A DNA stretch of 64,000 nucleotides, taken from Phycisphaerales bacterium. GTDB taxonomy: Bacteria > Planctomycetota > Phycisphaerae > Phycisphaerales > UBA1924. The DNA lies in contig JAIEUA010000008.1 of the NCBI GenBank assembly GCA_019744815.1, positions 310,001 to 374,000 of the forward strand, given 5' to 3'. The position numbers and the translations under genes were made by a program. The notes beneath the pieces are model-generated. The model was not told the origin of the DNA. It saw nothing but the letters and a program-made list of their open reading frames with translations, and made no database searches. Below, piece after piece: positions 1-8,550 of this stretch (within the stretch, counting starts at the first letter, position 1; each line of letters begins with the position of its first letter).

Positions 1-230
1 CCCTGCGAGAGCAGGTTCTGGGCACGGGCCAGAGCTTGGTCTGCGGCCGACTGCTTGGTCTTCGGGGCTTCGGGAACGTCGTTGACAGCTCGGCTTATTT
101 CGCCGCCCGACGCCCGAGTGGAACCGCCGCCGCCCGCGCAGCCCGCCAGAACAAGGATCGCAGACGTACCGACGGCCGCACAAAGGGAGATCCGGCGAGC
201 TTGAAGTTGGTGAGTAGAAGTGCTGGTCAT
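1..230 (-). CDS. Lipoprotein, N-terminal part only (runs off left edge)
   Basis: The first 76 codons are visible; the rest lies beyond base 1. The translated N-terminus has a basic patch (QARR), a hydrophobic stretch and a lipobox LAGC with the acceptor Cys at residue 31, followed by a Gly/Ser spacer. It should be exported by Sec, lipidated and cleaved by signal peptidase II, and sit in a membrane facing the periplasm. After the signal the visible chain (ending ALARAQNLLSQ) is Ala/Gln-rich and could open a helical repeat such as TPR, but this is a guess. The ATG overlaps the stop of the endonuclease IV gene as ATGA (bases 230-227), so the two are probably translationally coupled. Function unknown. 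Confidence 0.75.
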   Translation of the reverse strand, partial: MTSTSTHQLQARRISLCAAVGTSAILVLAGCAGGGGSTRASGGEISRAVNDVPEAPKTKQSAADQALARAQNLLSQ

Positions 231-1417
231 GGCTTCCTTGGATCGGCTGTTTCGAGGGGCTTTCTGGACCCCGACTTTTCGGACTTTGTTTGATTTTTCG
301 CGTTTGGGGCGAGGCGGGCGATCGTTCGCTTCGAACCGGCCGCGGGTTTCTTCTGAGCGGATGTCTTAGGAGAAACTGGCTTTTTGATCGGGTTGGAAGG
401 CTTGGTAGCTTTCTTGAGCGTGGCGGTCGTTGGGGGCTTCTTGGCCTTCGTTTCGTTTCGGGGCCGGGTGCGGGCCGGGCTGGCGGTCGGTTGGGGTGTG
501 GGGAGCTTCGGTGTGCCGTCGACCAGGGAGCGGAGCATGTAGAGATTGATGGAGTCCCAGGGACGACCTTCGGGGTCGTCGCCCTTGGGGGTCTCAAGGA
601 GTTTGGGTACGTCGCGAAGGCGGGGATGGTTCACGACCGCCGCGAAACCGCAGTTGCGCAGAGCCTCGGGCGTGGGGTCGGGGAGCGAGCCGCCGATGGT
701 GCCCTTGCCGATGTGGTCGTGGCGATCGAGGTGCGAGCCGCAGGGCCCTTTGGAATCGTTGATGTGGAAGGCCTTGAGATTGGCGAGACCGCAGGTCTGG
801 TCGAAGCGATCGAGTGCGGCGTTGGCGCTGGCGCGGGTCCGCATGTCGTACCCGGCCGCGTGCATGTGGCAGGTGTCGAGGCAGTAGCCGATGCGGTTCG
901 GTGCGGCGGTGAGTTCGATGGAGCGGCCACGGATGGCGGCGAGTTCCTCGAACGTGCCGCCGAGCTGGAAGCCGGCGCCGACGGTGCCCTCAAGACACAG
1001 GATCGTGCGCATGCCCTTGGTGCGGGCGAGGAGTTCTTTGTAGGCGACCGCGATGCGCTCGATGCCCTCTTCGCGGGAGGAAGTGGTGAACGCGCCGGGG
1101 TGATGGACGAGTAACGGAATCGACAACGCCTCGCAGCGCTCGATCTCGATGGTCATGAGGTCGATGCTCTTCTTCCAGAGCATGTCGTCGGGTGTGGCGA
1201 GATTGGAAAGGTATCCGGCGTGGCTTACCACGCGTTCGGTCCAGCCGAGGCGAGAGAGTTCGCTCAGCCACTCACGCGTCATGCCCTCATCGAGCGGCTT
1301 GGTGTGCCACTGCTGTTGGTTCTTGGTGAAGACCTGCACGGTGTCCATGCCCAGACCGACGGCCTCGGTGAGAGCGTGGACCATGGAGCCCGAAATGGAA
1401 AGGTGCGAGCCGAACAA
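227..1417 (-). CDS. nfo: Endonuclease IV (AP endonuclease) with basic C-terminal tail
   Basis: It should cut DNA 5' of abasic sites in base excision repair, using a three-metal zinc centre in a TIM barrel. Visible family features: GSHLSISG at residues 3-10, His66, HHPG at 105-108, Glu143 in CLEG, CLDTCH at 179-184, HINDSKGPCGSHLDRHDHIG at 218-237 and LLETP with Glu275. These match the nine metal ligands known for the E. coli enzyme. The core ends near residue 300; a further 95 residues form a Lys/Pro/Thr/Ala-rich tail absent from ordinary endonuclease IV, perhaps binding DNA or protein. The start is a TTG directly before FGSHLS; no in-frame ATG lies closer upstream. A lipoprotein gene follows with a 4-base overlap. 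Confidence 0.93.
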   Translation of the reverse strand: MFGSHLSISGSMVHALTEAVGLGMDTVQVFTKNQQQWHTKPLDEGMTREWLSELSRLGWTERVVSHAGYLSNLATPDDMLWKKSIDLMTIEIERCEALSIPLLVHHPGAFTTSSREEGIERIAVAYKELLARTKGMRTILCLEGTVGAGFQLGGTFEELAAIRGRSIELTAAPNRIGYCLDTCHMHAAGYDMRTRASANAALDRFDQTCGLANLKAFHINDSKGPCGSHLDRHDHIGKGTIGGSLPDPTPEALRNCGFAAVVNHPRLRDVPKLLETPKGDDPEGRPWDSINLYMLRSLVDGTPKLPTPQPTASPARTRPRNETKAKKPPTTATLKKATKPSNPIKKPVSPKTSAQKKPAAGSKRTIARLAPNAKNQTKSEKSGSRKPLETADPRKP

Positions 1418-1479
1418 TCGGTTGAAGCGTAGGAACCGCGCGTGACAACCAACCGCCTAGGCGCTTCTTGCTACGATCG

Positions 1480-2310
1480 ATGATGGCCAGCCACCTGCTG
1501 AAAAATCGCGTCGCCGTCGTCACCGGGGCCTCCGCGGGCATCGGCGAGGCCATCGCCCGCGAGCTGGTCTCCCACGGCTGCCCGGTCGTGCTCAACGCCC
1601 GCCGCAAGGAGCGGCTGGAGGCGCTGCGAAAAGAGCTCGGCGATGAAGACGTCGCGATCGCTCCCGGCGACTGCGCCGACAGCGCGGTCATTGAGACCAT
1701 GCTCAACACCGCCCGCGACACCTTCGGTGGCACGGGCAAGCCCGCGACGGCCCCACGCGACGCGGATCTGGTCGTCATCAACGCCGGCCGCGGCTTGGGC
1801 GGTACGGCCATCACCTCCGACGAATCGCAGTGGGACGACATGATCCGCACCAACGTCGTTGCCGCGTCGCGGATGATCCGTGCCGCGGGCAAGCGGATGC
1901 TCGCCATGCAGCCGGACCACGCGATCGGTCCCGACCCGGAGAAGCACGCGTGGCTGAACGCGCCGCGCGATATCGTGATCCTCGGCTCGGTGGTGGGGCG
2001 GCACGTGTCGCCGTTCTCGAGTTTCTATTCGGCGACCAAGGCCGCGATCCAGACGCTGGCCGAGGGAACCCGGCGCGAGCTCGGCCCCAAGGGCATCCGC
2101 GTGACGCTGATCGAGCCGGCATTTGTGACCAGCGAGTTCCAGGGCGTCGCGGGCTATACGACTGCGTGGTACCAGTCGATGGTCGAGAAGTTCGGCCCGA
2201 TGCTGATGCCACAGGATATTGCGAGGCTGGTGGCGTTCGTGGTGAGCCAGCCGTCGCATGTGCATCTGAGCGATGCGTTGATCCGGCCGACGAGGCAGGA
2301 GTATCCGTGA
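1480..2310 (+). CDS. Short-chain dehydrogenase/reductase (SDR)
   Basis: NAD(P)-dependent oxidoreductase with a Rossmann fold, 276 residues. The cofactor motif TGASAGIG is at residues 15-22, NAG at 101-103, the catalytic Ser in GSVVG near 170, and the YxxxK pair as YSATK at 183-187. An Arg-rich stretch after beta-2 (NARRKERL) suggests NADP(H) preference. The substrate cannot be told from sequence. Two adjacent ATGs (1480, 1483) are the likely starts; an in-frame TTG at 1468 is less likely. It diverges from nfo across about 60 bases, which must hold both promoters. A GC hairpin follows the stop. Confidence 0.9.
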   Translation: MMASHLLKNRVAVVTGASAGIGEAIARELVSHGCPVVLNARRKERLEALRKELGDEDVAIAPGDCADSAVIETMLNTARDTFGGTGKPATAPRDADLVVINAGRGLGGTAITSDESQWDDMIRTNVVAASRMIRAAGKRMLAMQPDHAIGPDPEKHAWLNAPRDIVILGSVVGRHVSPFSSFYSATKAAIQTLAEGTRRELGPKGIRVTLIEPAFVTSEFQGVAGYTTAWYQSMVEKFGPMLMPQDIARLVAFVVSQPSHVHLSDALIRPTRQEYP

Positions 2311-2338
2311 GTGTGAGGCGGGGAGAGGGTGGCGGGGG

Positions 2339-2357
2339 CGGGGCCTTCTAGGCCCCG
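2339..2357. terminator. GC-rich hairpin after the SDR gene
   Basis: A 7-bp stem CGGGGCC/GGCCCCG with loop TTCTA lies about 29 bases after the SDR stop. There is no T-run, so it is more likely a 3'-end stabiliser or weak terminator than a classical intrinsic terminator. Its loop and inner stem (GGCC-TTCYA-GGCC) recur after rpsA. Confidence 0.45.
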
Positions 2358-2384
2358 GCGTCCGAGTGATTGTGGAGCACAGCG

Positions 2385-2732
2385 ATGGACCTGTTGGTGT
2401 TCCTGCTTGGGCCGCTGTTCTGGATCGGTCGCCTCTACGCGGCGTTGCTGCTTTCTGATCTCTGGCCGCAATCTTGGATTCGAGCGGTCGAATCGATCTC
2501 GGACCGCACGAGCGGCTGGTCGTGGAAGGGTCGTCTGGGTGCTGTCACCGGGATTCTCTTCGGAGGCATCGGTTTGTGGGTTGTTGCTGGAGTCGCGCTG
2601 ACAATCGCGCTTGTTCGGGGTTGGCTCTCGTTCGTGCCCGCGTTCTTGTTGGCGACTCTGTGCGCGTACCTGCTCATTGGCGGGTCCATCGCTGCCGTGC
2701 TGATCCTGTTCAAAGGGATTCCGAAGCGTTAG
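2385..2732 (+). CDS. Small integral membrane protein, unknown
   Basis: A 115-residue hydrophobic protein from ATG 2385 (an in-frame TTG at 2370 would add five residues). It has an N-terminal hydrophobic segment (residues 1-20), a short amphipathic loop with several charges (about 25-50), and two further membrane spans (about 50-75 and 83-105), ending KGIPKR. No family was recognised. It lies between the SDR gene and the GIY-YIG-like gene on the same strand, with only 44 bases to the next start. Codon use looks like its neighbours and there is no competing frame of better quality, so it is probably a real gene. Confidence 0.6.
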   Translation: MDLLVFLLGPLFWIGRLYAALLLSDLWPQSWIRAVESISDRTSGWSWKGRLGAVTGILFGGIGLWVVAGVALTIALVRGWLSFVPAFLLATLCAYLLIGGSIAAVLILFKGIPKR

Positions 2733-2776
2733 ACAATCACGATCAACAAGAGCCTCAAGGTTGGTAGGCTTCGGGC

Positions 2777-3373
2777 ATGTCTCACGCGAAGGCATTCGAT
2801 CTAAAGCTTGACGATTTGTGGCATCGACGGACGGCCCCGATCCGTGCGCATGTTCGGCGCCGTCCGGGAGCGCCGAGGAGCCTGTCCAAGAAAGGCCGAG
2901 AGGATGCCATCGCGGCGCTGTGTCGCCTTGCGGAACAGGTGATCTGCCGCCGTGATGCGAGGCGGGAACTGGAATCGATCGTTCGACTATCACGGCGCAC
3001 GGTCGTCCGCGGCAGAGGGCTGGAAGCGCGGTTTGGGAATATCAAGGCTTGGGCACGCAAGAACCTCAAGGGCCCGATCATCTACTCCTTCTGGCGAGGC
3101 AACCGCTGTCTCTACGTTGGTAAAGGAAAGAGCTGGCGAAGACTCGGGGCGTACCAGAAGTCCGTGTACTTGCGGGACGCAAGCACGCTTCGGGTGAAGA
3201 TGGTTCGCAGTCCCAGCTATCTGCCCAAGGCGGAGTGCCTCTGCACGCACCTCTACGAGCCTCGCGATAATCGAGTGAAGGCGGCCTCAAAGACCTACTC
3301 GAAGAAGTGCCCGATCTGCCGCGCAACAAAGCAGATTCGTGACGAGCTTCGCGAACTGTTCCGCATGCGGTAG
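2777..3373 (+). CDS. GIY-YIG-like nuclease-domain protein
   Basis: 198 residues. The N-terminal half is Arg-rich and helical (residues 1-95). The C-terminal half resembles a GIY-YIG nuclease core: IIYSFW at 101-106 and LYVGKGKS at 112-119 would be the two tyrosine strands, followed by Arg121/122, a Glu at 153 (KAECL) and Asn165 (PRDN), in the family's order. A CPIC pair at 178-181 may be part of a zinc knuckle with other cysteines (111, 154, 156). If real, it would be a metal-dependent endonuclease on DNA; the target is unknown. The motif match is by eye and the IIY strand is non-canonical, so the call is tentative. It is the last gene before a strand switch. Confidence 0.5.
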   Translation: MSHAKAFDLKLDDLWHRRTAPIRAHVRRRPGAPRSLSKKGREDAIAALCRLAEQVICRRDARRELESIVRLSRRTVVRGRGLEARFGNIKAWARKNLKGPIIYSFWRGNRCLYVGKGKSWRRLGAYQKSVYLRDASTLRVKMVRSPSYLPKAECLCTHLYEPRDNRVKAASKTYSKKCPICRATKQIRDELRELFRMR

Positions 3374-3386
3374 CCAAGCAGCGTTG

Positions 3387-4421
3387 TCAGAAATCGCTCG
3401 TCAGCCGCGTGACAACGCCTTCCAATCCCTCCACCACCCGCGCCATCCGCTCGAAATCCAGCGTCTGCGGCGTGTCCGTCGCCTTGTGGTAGTTCGGATT
3501 CCGGAAGTTCGCCGTGTCCGCGACCATGAGCGCGGGGTATCCCACCCGCCAGAACGACGCGTGGTCCGAGCGGCCGATGTCGCGGATCACCGACGGCAGG
3601 GCCGCCCCCTCGCTCGGGAACGCCGCGGCTTCGCGGAAGGCGCCGACGCAGCGCTTCACCAGCGCCCGATCATCGAACCGCGACACGAACGCGATGAAGT
3701 TGCCGGTGGAGGGGTACAACGCCGACAGCGGCGGCGGGTACTTCTGCGAGTTCGGCTCGTCGCTGTAGTAGCCGAGCATCTCGAGCGAGAGCATCGCGAC
3801 GATCCGGTCGCCCGCGGCCTTGCACTTCTCGGCGTAGATCCAGCTCCCCATCTCCGGCGTGCCGCCGGTGGGGAGCTCCTCGTTGGGGAAGAGCACGAAC
3901 CGGATGGTGCGTGCCTGAGGTTTTCCGGCGAAGCGCTTCGCGAGCGCCAGCACGCCCGCGCAGCCGCTGGCGTTGTCGTCGGCGCCAGGCGAGCGCTGTG
4001 TGGTGTCGTAGTGGGCGCCGATCACAACGATCTCAGATGCGAGGGTGGCGTCGGTGCCGGGTAGCGTGGCTTCCAGGTTCGGTGTGCCCGCGCCCTTGCT
4101 TGGGAAGGAGTGGTCCTTCACGTCGTAGCCGTACGACTGAAGCTCGGTCTTAAGGTAGAGAGCCGCCGCGGCGAGTTCCTTGGGGTGGTAGATGCTGCGT
4201 TTGCCGACGTCCGATGCGAGGTGTGTGACGTGGGACTTGAGTTCCGCGGCGAGCTCGCGCTGGGCATCGGTCGACGCCGGGAGTGGCCCGCGATGGCTCA
4301 CGCCGGGCATGTTGATCATCAGTTGCCAGGCGATGGCGAACGCGGCGCTTGCGAGGAGCGCGATGGAAGCGAGGAACGCGCCGAGGATGCGGAGCCAGCG
4401 GCGTTTGCGGGGGGGCTGCAT
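3387..4421 (-). CDS. M28-family metallopeptidase, membrane-anchored (copy 1)
   Basis: 344 residues. An N-terminal basic segment (PPRKRRW) followed by one transmembrane helix anchors it, with the peptidase outside. Zinc-binding residues of the M28 aminopeptidase family are all visible: GAHYD (His), GADDNASG (Asp), NEE (catalytic and binding Glu), a later Glu/Asp region (SLEMLGYY, RSDHASFW) and the final His in NPNYHKATDTP. It should release N-terminal residues from peptides. The open frame extends upstream to 4658, but the ATG at 4421 directly precedes the anchor and is preferred. Its paralogue lies at 7516-8550, on the other side of the metzincin gene. Confidence 0.88.
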   Translation of the reverse strand: MQPPRKRRWLRILGAFLASIALLASAAFAIAWQLMINMPGVSHRGPLPASTDAQRELAAELKSHVTHLASDVGKRSIYHPKELAAAALYLKTELQSYGYDVKDHSFPSKGAGTPNLEATLPGTDATLASEIVVIGAHYDTTQRSPGADDNASGCAGVLALAKRFAGKPQARTIRFVLFPNEELPTGGTPEMGSWIYAEKCKAAGDRIVAMLSLEMLGYYSDEPNSQKYPPPLSALYPSTGNFIAFVSRFDDRALVKRCVGAFREAAAFPSEGAALPSVIRDIGRSDHASFWRVGYPALMVADTANFRNPNYHKATDTPQTLDFERMARVVEGLEGVVTRLTSDF

Positions 4422-4462
4422 GCGTGCAGAGTAGCGGAAGGGCTCGGGCGCTGACTCCGAGC

Positions 4463-4480
4463 CGCGGGCTTGAGCCCGCG
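4463..4480. repeat. REP-like palindrome, copy A
   Basis: CGCGGGCT, TG, AGCCCGCG: a perfect 8-bp inverted repeat inside the intergenic gap upstream of the M28 gene. Flanking bases GAGC/CCG continue the arm on the left but not on the right. A longer perfect version of the same element lies at 21768-21793. Confidence 0.6.
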
Positions 4481-4575
4481 CGGTTTCGCGCGAGGGAGAG
4501 CGCCGCGCGTCCGGAGACCAATGGCCCCTCCCCGGTCTCGCAAAGCCTCGACCACCCCTCCCCGCTGCGCGGGGC

Positions 4576-4597
4576 GGGGAAGCGCGTGAGCTTCCCC
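4576..4597. terminator. Hairpin just after the metzincin gene
   Basis: A perfect 8-bp stem GGGGAAGC/GCTTCCCC with loop GCGTGA starts two bases past the stop of the 4600-7479 gene (minus strand). No T-run follows, so it may only protect the mRNA end or slow polymerase before the M28 gene. Confidence 0.4.
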
Positions 4598-4599
4598 GC

Positions 4600-7479
4600 T
4601 CACGGGCACAGCAACGCGTCGTACGCCACAGCGAAAAAGACGAAGTCGCCGTCGTCAACGTACCCGTCGTGGTTCAGATCCGCGAGGCAGTCCGGCGGCA
4701 TCGCCACGTCGGCGCAATCGAGCACGTTGTACGCTGAAGCGAAGGGTGAGAAGTCCGCGTCATCCACGACGCCGTCGGCGTTGAGATCGGCGGGGCAGTC
4801 GCTCAGAACGTACTCGAACGCGCCGTGGTCGATGACGCCGTTGCGGCGTGGCAGACCCGCGAGATCGAGCGGATAGTCCAAGAGCGTGTTGTTGTCGCCG
4901 GTGTTGATGCAGAGTGAGCCGGCGCCGAGCCGGTAGTTGCCGCCGAGCGGGTTCACGAAGAGCGGGTTGTTTGCGTTGTTATTGATGCCGCCGAGCGTGC
5001 CGTTCCAGCCTTGTACGCTGGAGTAGTTGGGGTTGCCGTTCACGACGCCGAAGTAGACGAGGTTGTTGGCCTGCGTGCCGGGCTGGCCGCCGCTGTTGCC
5101 CCAGACCACTGAATTCGTGAAGGTCGCGTTGGCGTAGTAGACCGTGGCGCCGCCGGTGTAGGTGGCGGCGGTGTTGCCGGCGATGGTGGTGTTGCGGATG
5201 CCGGCGCTGGTGCCGTTGGCGATCCAGAGGCCCGCGCCGTCGGACGCGGAGGTGTTGTCGGAGACCAGCGAGTTGTTGACGTTGAGCACCGAGTTGTACG
5301 CGTCGATCCCGCCGCCGTTGTAGGTGGTCGCGGTGTTGCGGCTGATGCGGCTGGTCTTCACTGTGATCGAGCTCGTGTCGCTGGCGATCGCGCCTCCCCA
5401 CCCGGCCCGGTTGTGGGTGAGAACTGAGTTCTCCACGGTGACCGACGAATCGGCGTAGGCCGTGATCGCGCCGCCGCTGGCGGTGGCGGTGTTGTTCTGG
5501 AACGTGCAGTTCTGGATCAGCACGTTCGAGCCGGTGTCCGCGAGCACGCCTCCGCCGTAGCCGGCGCGGTTCCCGACAACCGTGCAGTTGGCGATGGTGG
5601 GGGAGGCGTTGCGGAGGAAGAGGGCGGCACCGGAGAAGTCGGTGTAGCCGCCGGTGATGGTGAAGCCGTCGAGTCGGGCGTTTTGAGCGAGATCGAAGGC
5701 GGTAACGACGGAGTAGGTGTTGTCGGTCGGGTCGCCGGGGTTTCCGATGTTGCCGTCGAGGATGGAGAGGAAGACGCCGAGGATGCGCTGCGCGAGCGAG
5801 GTCTCGCCGCCGCCGGGGCGGGACTTGCCGCGGAAGCCGCCGTAGATCGAGAGCCCCGAGCGCAGGGGGAAGCTGGTGCCGCGGTAGGTGGTGCCGGAGC
5901 CTGGCTTGTAGCTCCCGCCAGCCACCCAGACCTGAGAGATGTTCGAGCACTTCAGGCTCGAGACGAAGAGGATCTCGCCGAGGTCGCCGCCGGCGTTCGC
6001 CCAGGTGCGGCCTTCGCCCGGTGCGGTCGTGATGGCGTCGGCGAATCGCTTTTCTTCGCACTCATCGGGACGGCAATCGCCGTTGGCGTCGGCGCTGAGC
6101 AGCGTGGCGATGTCGGTCGCGTCGTCGATGCCGTTGGCGTTGCAGTCGGTGATCCCCGCGGCGTCGCGGTAGTTGGCGAGCGTCCAGCGGGTCTGCTGGA
6201 TCATGAGCGCGTTGTACGCGGCGCGGGTCTGGCCGACGGGCACGCCCGCGGGCTTGTTGGTGCCGGGCGCGATGAGGTTGGGGTTGGAGTACATCGGCAG
6301 GCGGATTGTGCCCGGGTAGGACATGATCGTGCCGTAGGTCTGGCTGTTGTGGGTGAAATAGTGCCCGCGGGCGTAGGAAGTCGGCGCGTACGGGTCGTTC
6401 TCGTAATCGTGGGCGCAGCCGAAGTTGTGACCGATCTCGTGGGCGAGGAGCAGATCGCCGCCGCCGAGCGTGCGCCAGTTCACGCACGCGAAGGCGTCCT
6501 TCTGATCCCAGATCGCCCACCACGCGGCTCCGCCGATGAAGCGGGTGTCGTCGATCGCCAGCGCGACAGTGTCGGCCCTTGCCGCGTCGCGTAGCGCGTG
6601 CACGTTGTCCATGAAGCCGTCGGCGGTGTTCGTCACCCGCTCAAGGTGGTTGATCCACTGGGGCGCGACCTCGTCGTAGTTCACCTCGGCGTAGCCGGCG
6701 ACGCGGAGCTGGAGGCGGTTGACGCCGCCGGTGTTGATGCCGGAGTTGGTGAACGCGCCGTTGGCGGCGTCGATGGCGTTCTGGAAGCGGGCCTGGATGT
6801 TCGCGGCCCCGCCCGCGGCGTTCTTGGCGAGGGTGGTGTAGACGCAGAGCACATCGACGATGGACTGATCGTCGGAGCAGTTGCAGGTGGTGATGGCGGC
6901 GGCGGGCGACGACGCGGCGGACGGGAGCTCTGGGTCGTTCCCGTCGGCATGGTCGGCGTTGTGCTCCGCCGATGCGGGAGTGCCGCGTGCGCCGTCGGTT
7001 GAGCGCTGCGCCATCGGGATCGTTGCTGCTGCGTGAGGCGGCCCCGGCTGAGCGACGGTCATGCACCGCGTCGTTTCTTCGGGGCGCAGTTGTTCGACGC
7101 GGGCGAGCGCGGTGCCGCTGCCGTCATCGCGGGCGGCGACGGACGATTCGGGGGTGATGGAGAACATGCCACGCTGGGTCCAGAACCCCGCGGCGACGAC
7201 GCCGTTCTCGATGGTGATCGTGCCGGTGCCGAGCGAGTCGCCCTGGACGGACACTTGAAGCGTCACGCCGGAGGGGCGGCGTGCGACGTGTGTGACGGTG
7301 AGATCGAGCGCGGCGTCGGCAAAGAGCGGCAAGCGAAAACTAGCGCCGATGTCGGTCGGGAATGCGCGTGTTGAGATGGCGGCGAGATCGGATCGCAGAG
7401 GGCCGGTGCGATCGGCGGCGAGCGTGACCCCGTCGCTGAGTTCTGTGGCGAGCAGGATGGCGGCGAGAGATTTCCGCAT
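4600..7479 (-). CDS. Secreted metzincin protease fused to beta-helix and dockerin-like module
   Basis: 959 residues. Order: signal peptide (1 to about 22), N-terminal propeptide-like region (to about 195), metzincin catalytic domain with zinc motif HEIGHNFGCAHD (347-358) and Met-turn IMSYP (385), a Ca-type Asp/Asn linker DCNANGIDD...PDECE (445-474), a right-handed beta-helix of NxxGGxxxD-like coils (about 485-890), and the C-terminal paired dockerin-like module with four Cys, ending LLCP. It resembles reprolysin/peptidyl-Asp-type metalloproteases; the beta-helix is close to the stand-alone one at 21808-23121. It should be exported and displayed at the cell surface. ATG 7479 puts the signal peptide at the N-terminus; ATG 7497 is also possible. 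Thirty-six bases separate it from the M28 copy upstream. Confidence 0.88.
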   Translation of the reverse strand: MRKSLAAILLATELSDGVTLAADRTGPLRSDLAAISTRAFPTDIGASFRLPLFADAALDLTVTHVARRPSGVTLQVSVQGDSLGTGTITIENGVVAAGFWTQRGMFSITPESSVAARDDGSGTALARVEQLRPEETTRCMTVAQPGPPHAAATIPMAQRSTDGARGTPASAEHNADHADGNDPELPSAASSPAAAITTCNCSDDQSIVDVLCVYTTLAKNAAGGAANIQARFQNAIDAANGAFTNSGINTGGVNRLQLRVAGYAEVNYDEVAPQWINHLERVTNTADGFMDNVHALRDAARADTVALAIDDTRFIGGAAWWAIWDQKDAFACVNWRTLGGGDLLLAHEIGHNFGCAHDYENDPYAPTSYARGHYFTHNSQTYGTIMSYPGTIRLPMYSNPNLIAPGTNKPAGVPVGQTRAAYNALMIQQTRWTLANYRDAAGITDCNANGIDDATDIATLLSADANGDCRPDECEEKRFADAITTAPGEGRTWANAGGDLGEILFVSSLKCSNISQVWVAGGSYKPGSGTTYRGTSFPLRSGLSIYGGFRGKSRPGGGETSLAQRILGVFLSILDGNIGNPGDPTDNTYSVVTAFDLAQNARLDGFTITGGYTDFSGAALFLRNASPTIANCTVVGNRAGYGGGVLADTGSNVLIQNCTFQNNTATASGGAITAYADSSVTVENSVLTHNRAGWGGAIASDTSSITVKTSRISRNTATTYNGGGIDAYNSVLNVNNSLVSDNTSASDGAGLWIANGTSAGIRNTTIAGNTAATYTGGATVYYANATFTNSVVWGNSGGQPGTQANNLVYFGVVNGNPNYSSVQGWNGTLGGINNNANNPLFVNPLGGNYRLGAGSLCINTGDNNTLLDYPLDLAGLPRRNGVIDHGAFEYVLSDCPADLNADGVVDDADFSPFASAYNVLDCADVAMPPDCLADLNHDGYVDDGDFVFFAVAYDALLCP

Positions 7480-7515
7480 GGGAGCACGATACCACATGCG
7501 GCAATGCTCGCGGCG

Positions 7516-8550
7516 TTATCGGGGCTTTGCCGACGCGAGCGACGTCAGCACGGAGGACAGACCGTCAACCACCCTCGCCATCCGGTCGTAGTCGAGCGTG
7601 TCAGGCGTGTCCGTCGGTTGGTGGTAATTCGGATTTCGGAACGGGGCCGTGTCGGTCACCATGATTGCCGGATAGCCGGCCTGCCAGAACGCCCAGTGGT
7701 CGGACCAGCCGACGCCGGGCACGCCGCTGGGGAGTGCGGCGCCTTCGCTGGGAAGCGCGGCGTGGTCGCGGAAGATCTTCAGCGTCTGACGGAGCAACGC
7801 GCGGCTGGAAACATCGCTGACGAAGGCGATGAAGTTGCCCTCGCTCGGGAACAAGCTGCCGATGAGCGGGGGGTACTTCTGTGTTCCCGGTTCGTCGCGG
7901 TAATACCCGATCGTTTCGAGGCTGAGCATCGCGATGATGTTCTCGTTCGCGGCGCGACACGCCTTCGCGTAGATCAGGCTGCCCATCTCGGGTGTCTGAA
8001 AAAGCGGCGGCTCTTCGTTGGGGAAGAGCACGAAGCGGATCGTGCGTGGCTGGGGCGTGGTCGCGAATCTCTTCGCGAGCGCGAGGACCGCGGCGCAGCC
8101 GCTGGCGTTGTCATCGGCGCCGGGCGTGCCCTGATACGAGTCGTAGTGCGCGCTGATGACGATGATCTCGCTCGCGTGGCTCGTACCCGTCAGGGTCGCC
8201 TCGAGATTTGGCGCTGGGCTGCCCCGGCCCGCGAACGAGTGATCGCGCACGTCGTAGCCGTAGGATGCGAGTTGGGTCTTGAGGTACAGTGCGGACTCGG
8301 CAAGCTGCTTGGGGTGAAACGTGCTGCGGCGTCCGATCGACGACGCCAGATGCTCCACGTGCGCCCGCAGCTCGATCGCGAGCGAAGACTGCTCTGGCGT
8401 GAGAGGTGGTAGCGGCCCGCGGTGCGATGAGCCGGGCATGCGAAGCAACGCGTTCCATGCGAGAAGCAAACCAATCGCGATCGCCGCGAACAGGGCGGCG
8501 AGCCTTGTCAGAGTTCGGCGATCCCATAAGCGAAGCCGCGGCGTCTTCAT
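7516..8550 (-). CDS. M28-family metallopeptidase, membrane-anchored (copy 2)
   Basis: 344 residues, the same length as its paralogue at 3387-4421 and alike along its whole length (both share SHRGPLP, NLEATL, GADDNASGCA and RTIRFVLFPNEE). N-terminal signal anchor (residues about 14-34) then the peptidase: SAHYD, GADDNASG, NEE, SLETIGYY, WSDHWAFW and NPNYHQPTDTP carry the expected zinc and catalytic residues. It probably acts on peptides outside the cytoplasmic membrane. It is the first gene of a three-gene minus-strand unit (M28, metzincin, M28), which suggests stepwise protein breakdown: endopeptidase cleavage followed by aminopeptidase trimming (inference). Confidence 0.88.
   Translation of the reverse strand: MKTPRLRLWDRRTLTRLAALFAAIAIGLLLAWNALLRMPGSSHRGPLPPLTPEQSSLAIELRAHVEHLASSIGRRSTFHPKQLAESALYLKTQLASYGYDVRDHSFAGRGSPAPNLEATLTGTSHASEIIVISAHYDSYQGTPGADDNASGCAAVLALAKRFATTPQPRTIRFVLFPNEEPPLFQTPEMGSLIYAKACRAANENIIAMLSLETIGYYRDEPGTQKYPPLIGSLFPSEGNFIAFVSDVSSRALLRQTLKIFRDHAALPSEGAALPSGVPGVGWSDHWAFWQAGYPAIMVTDTAPFRNPNYHQPTDTPDTLDYDRMARVVDGLSSVLTSLASAKPR

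Noticed and set aside
4463..4480. Palindrome as an integron or phage attachment site
   Set aside because: No integrase gene or core-site structure nearby; the repeated copy at 21768 fits a REP-like element better.
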